A stretch of DNA of 5,381 nucleotides from an uncultured Collinsella sp. GTDB lineage: Bacteria > Actinomycetota > Coriobacteriia > Coriobacteriales > Coriobacteriaceae. The notes beneath the pieces were generated by a model. It ran no database searches, was not told where the DNA came from, and saw only the letters and a program-made list of their open reading frames with translations. Location: NCBI GenBank assembly GCA_900553705.1, contig USEK01000105.1:1-5381 (forward strand). Direction: 5' to 3'. Every line of letters begins with the position of its first letter. The stretch's first letter is position 1. The position numbers and the translations under genes were made by a program. Shown here piece after piece: positions 4,315-5,381 of this stretch.

Positions 4315-5332
4315 ATGCTTGATATCAAGTTTGTTCGCGAGAACCCCGATGCCATCGATGTCGCCATGGCTAACCGCCAGACGTCTTGGGATCGCGAGAA
4401 GTTCTTTGAGCTCGACGACGAGCGCCGTGCCGTCATCACCGAGGTCGAGGAGCTCCAGGCTACGCGCAATGCCGAGTCCAAGAAGATCGGCGCCCTGATG
4501 AAGGAGGGCAAGAAGGACGAGGCCGAGGCCGCCAAGGAGGCCGTGCGCGCCGTCAACGAGAAGATTGACGGTCTGGCCGAGCGCCGTACTGCTCTCGAGC
4601 AGGAGCAGTACGACTTCATGGCTCACCTGCCCAACATTCCTTGTGAGGCCACGCCGTACGGCAAGGACGAGGACGAGAATATTGAGCGCCGTCGTTGGGG
4701 CACCCCGCGCGAGTTCGACTTCGACTTTAAGCCGCATTGGGATCTGGGCACCGATCTGGACATCCTCGACTTCGAGCGCGGCAACAAGCTCTCCGGCAGC
4801 CGTTTTACCGTTCTCGGTGGCGCTGGCGCCCGCCTGGAGCGCGCCCTCATCAACTTCTTCCTCGATACGCACACCAGCCGTGGTTTTAAGGAGTGGTGGC
4901 CGCCCATCGTCGTCAAGCGTCAGACCATGTTTGGCACGGGTCAGCTGCCCAAGTTCGAGGACGACGCCTACCACGTCTCGGGCGACAACTTCCTGATCCC
5001 CACCGCCGAGGTCGTGCTCACCAACCTGCACGCCGGCGAGGTCCTCGACGCCGACACCCTGCCGCGCCGCTACACCGCCTTCACCCCCTGCTTCCGCGAG
5101 GAGGCCGGTTCCGCCGGTCGCGACACCCGCGGCATCATCCGTCAGCACGAGTTCGACAAGGTCGAGATGGTCAAGTTCGCTAAGCCGGAGGAGTCCGACG
5201 AGGAGCTCGAGAGCATGACCGCCGAGGCCGAGTACCTGCTGCAGCAGCTGGGCCTTCCGTATCGCGTGATTAGCCTGTGCACCGGCGACTTGGGCTTCTC
5301 TGCCCGTCAGACCTACGACGTCGAGGTCTGGC
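4315..5332 (+). CDS. serS: Seryl-tRNA synthetase SerS, 3'-truncated
   Basis: Class II aminoacyl-tRNA synthetase that activates serine with ATP and charges tRNA-Ser (and tRNA-Sec where present). The 339 native codons begin with the family-typical MLDIKFVREN. Residues about 25-105 form the charged N-terminal coiled-coil arm that binds the long variable arm of tRNA-Ser. In the catalytic core are the motif 1 region RGFKEWWPPIVV (189-200), the serine-site PTAEVVLTN (229-237), motif 2 CFREEAGSAGRDTRGIIRQ (259-277) and CTGDLGFSA followed by YDVEVW (322-339). Motif 3 and roughly the last 85 residues of a ~425-residue enzyme are missing because the adapter starts at 5333. The next native codon begins with C and is completed by adapter bases, so the Pro and the tail VSYTHLTLPTTSRV that follow are artificial. 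Codon use is strongly biased to G/C-ending codons, as expected for a highly expressed gene. No tRNA-like or T-box leader fits in the short upstream region. Confidence 0.97.
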
Positions 5333-5381
5333 CTGTCTCTTATACACATCTGACGCTGCCGACGACTAGTCGAGTGTAGAT
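5333..5381. other. Nextera i5-side sequencing adapter, reverse complement (artefact)
   Basis: CTGTCTCTTATACACATCT (5333-5351) is the reverse complement of the Tn5 mosaic end, followed by the complement of the read-1 linker, the complement CTAGTCGA of the same 8-nt index, and part of P5. It mirrors 2-50 exactly. The last biological base is 5332. Confidence 0.98.

Noticed and set aside
4312..5349. A 345-codon open frame on the minus strand opposite serS
   Set aside because: It is antisense to a clear serS and rich in Leu/Val/Gly/Ala as expected from GC-biased shadow frames. Its start (MCIRDR) is adapter and no RBS supports it.

Overview
This is a 5,282-bp piece of bacterial chromosome (51-5332) whose two ends are untrimmed Illumina Nextera (Tn5 tagmentation) adapters. 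The insert has high G+C, tightly packed genes, good Shine-Dalgarno sites and occasional GTG starts. The protein sequences look most like Coriobacteriia (Actinomycetota), possibly a gut Collinsella-like species. That placement is recognition from memory, not a database result.

Layout, left to right. 1-50 is adapter. 51-474 is the C-terminal half of the 16S rRNA dimethyltransferase RsmA, cut by the library end. It overlaps by 11 bp a complete TatD-family metal-dependent hydrolase (464-1381). A self-contained tRNA unit follows: a plausible promoter, tRNA-Leu(CAG) with encoded CCA (1425-1511), and a strong intrinsic terminator. A complete SPFH/band-7 membrane protein (1611-2549) comes next, 6 bp ahead of the 23S rRNA methyltransferase gene rlmH (2556-3026). 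A divergent but recognisable pyrroline-5-carboxylate reductase, proC (3100-3870), follows after 73 bp.

The stretch from 3868 to 4030 holds no gene. It contains a perfect 17-bp GC-rich hairpin flanked by two copies of a ~40-bp repeat. The ends of the two copies match in direct orientation while their cores match in inverted orientation. To the right, on the minus strand, is a 57-codon gene for a small single-pass membrane protein (4030-4203) with a good ribosome binding site. Past a 111-bp divergent intergenic region with three perfect palindromes comes serS (4315-5332), seryl-tRNA synthetase, truncated after residue 339 by the second adapter (5333-5381).

Functionally the window is mostly housekeeping: translation and ribosome maturation (rsmA, rlmH, tRNA-Leu, serS), proline synthesis (proC), a nuclease-like hydrolase and a membrane-organising protein. 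I see no defence system, mobile-element gene, CRISPR array or biosynthetic cluster. The most interesting material is non-coding: the core-inverted repeat pair downstream of proC, and the serS/small-protein divergent region, where a self-complementary -10-like box could serve promoters on both strands.
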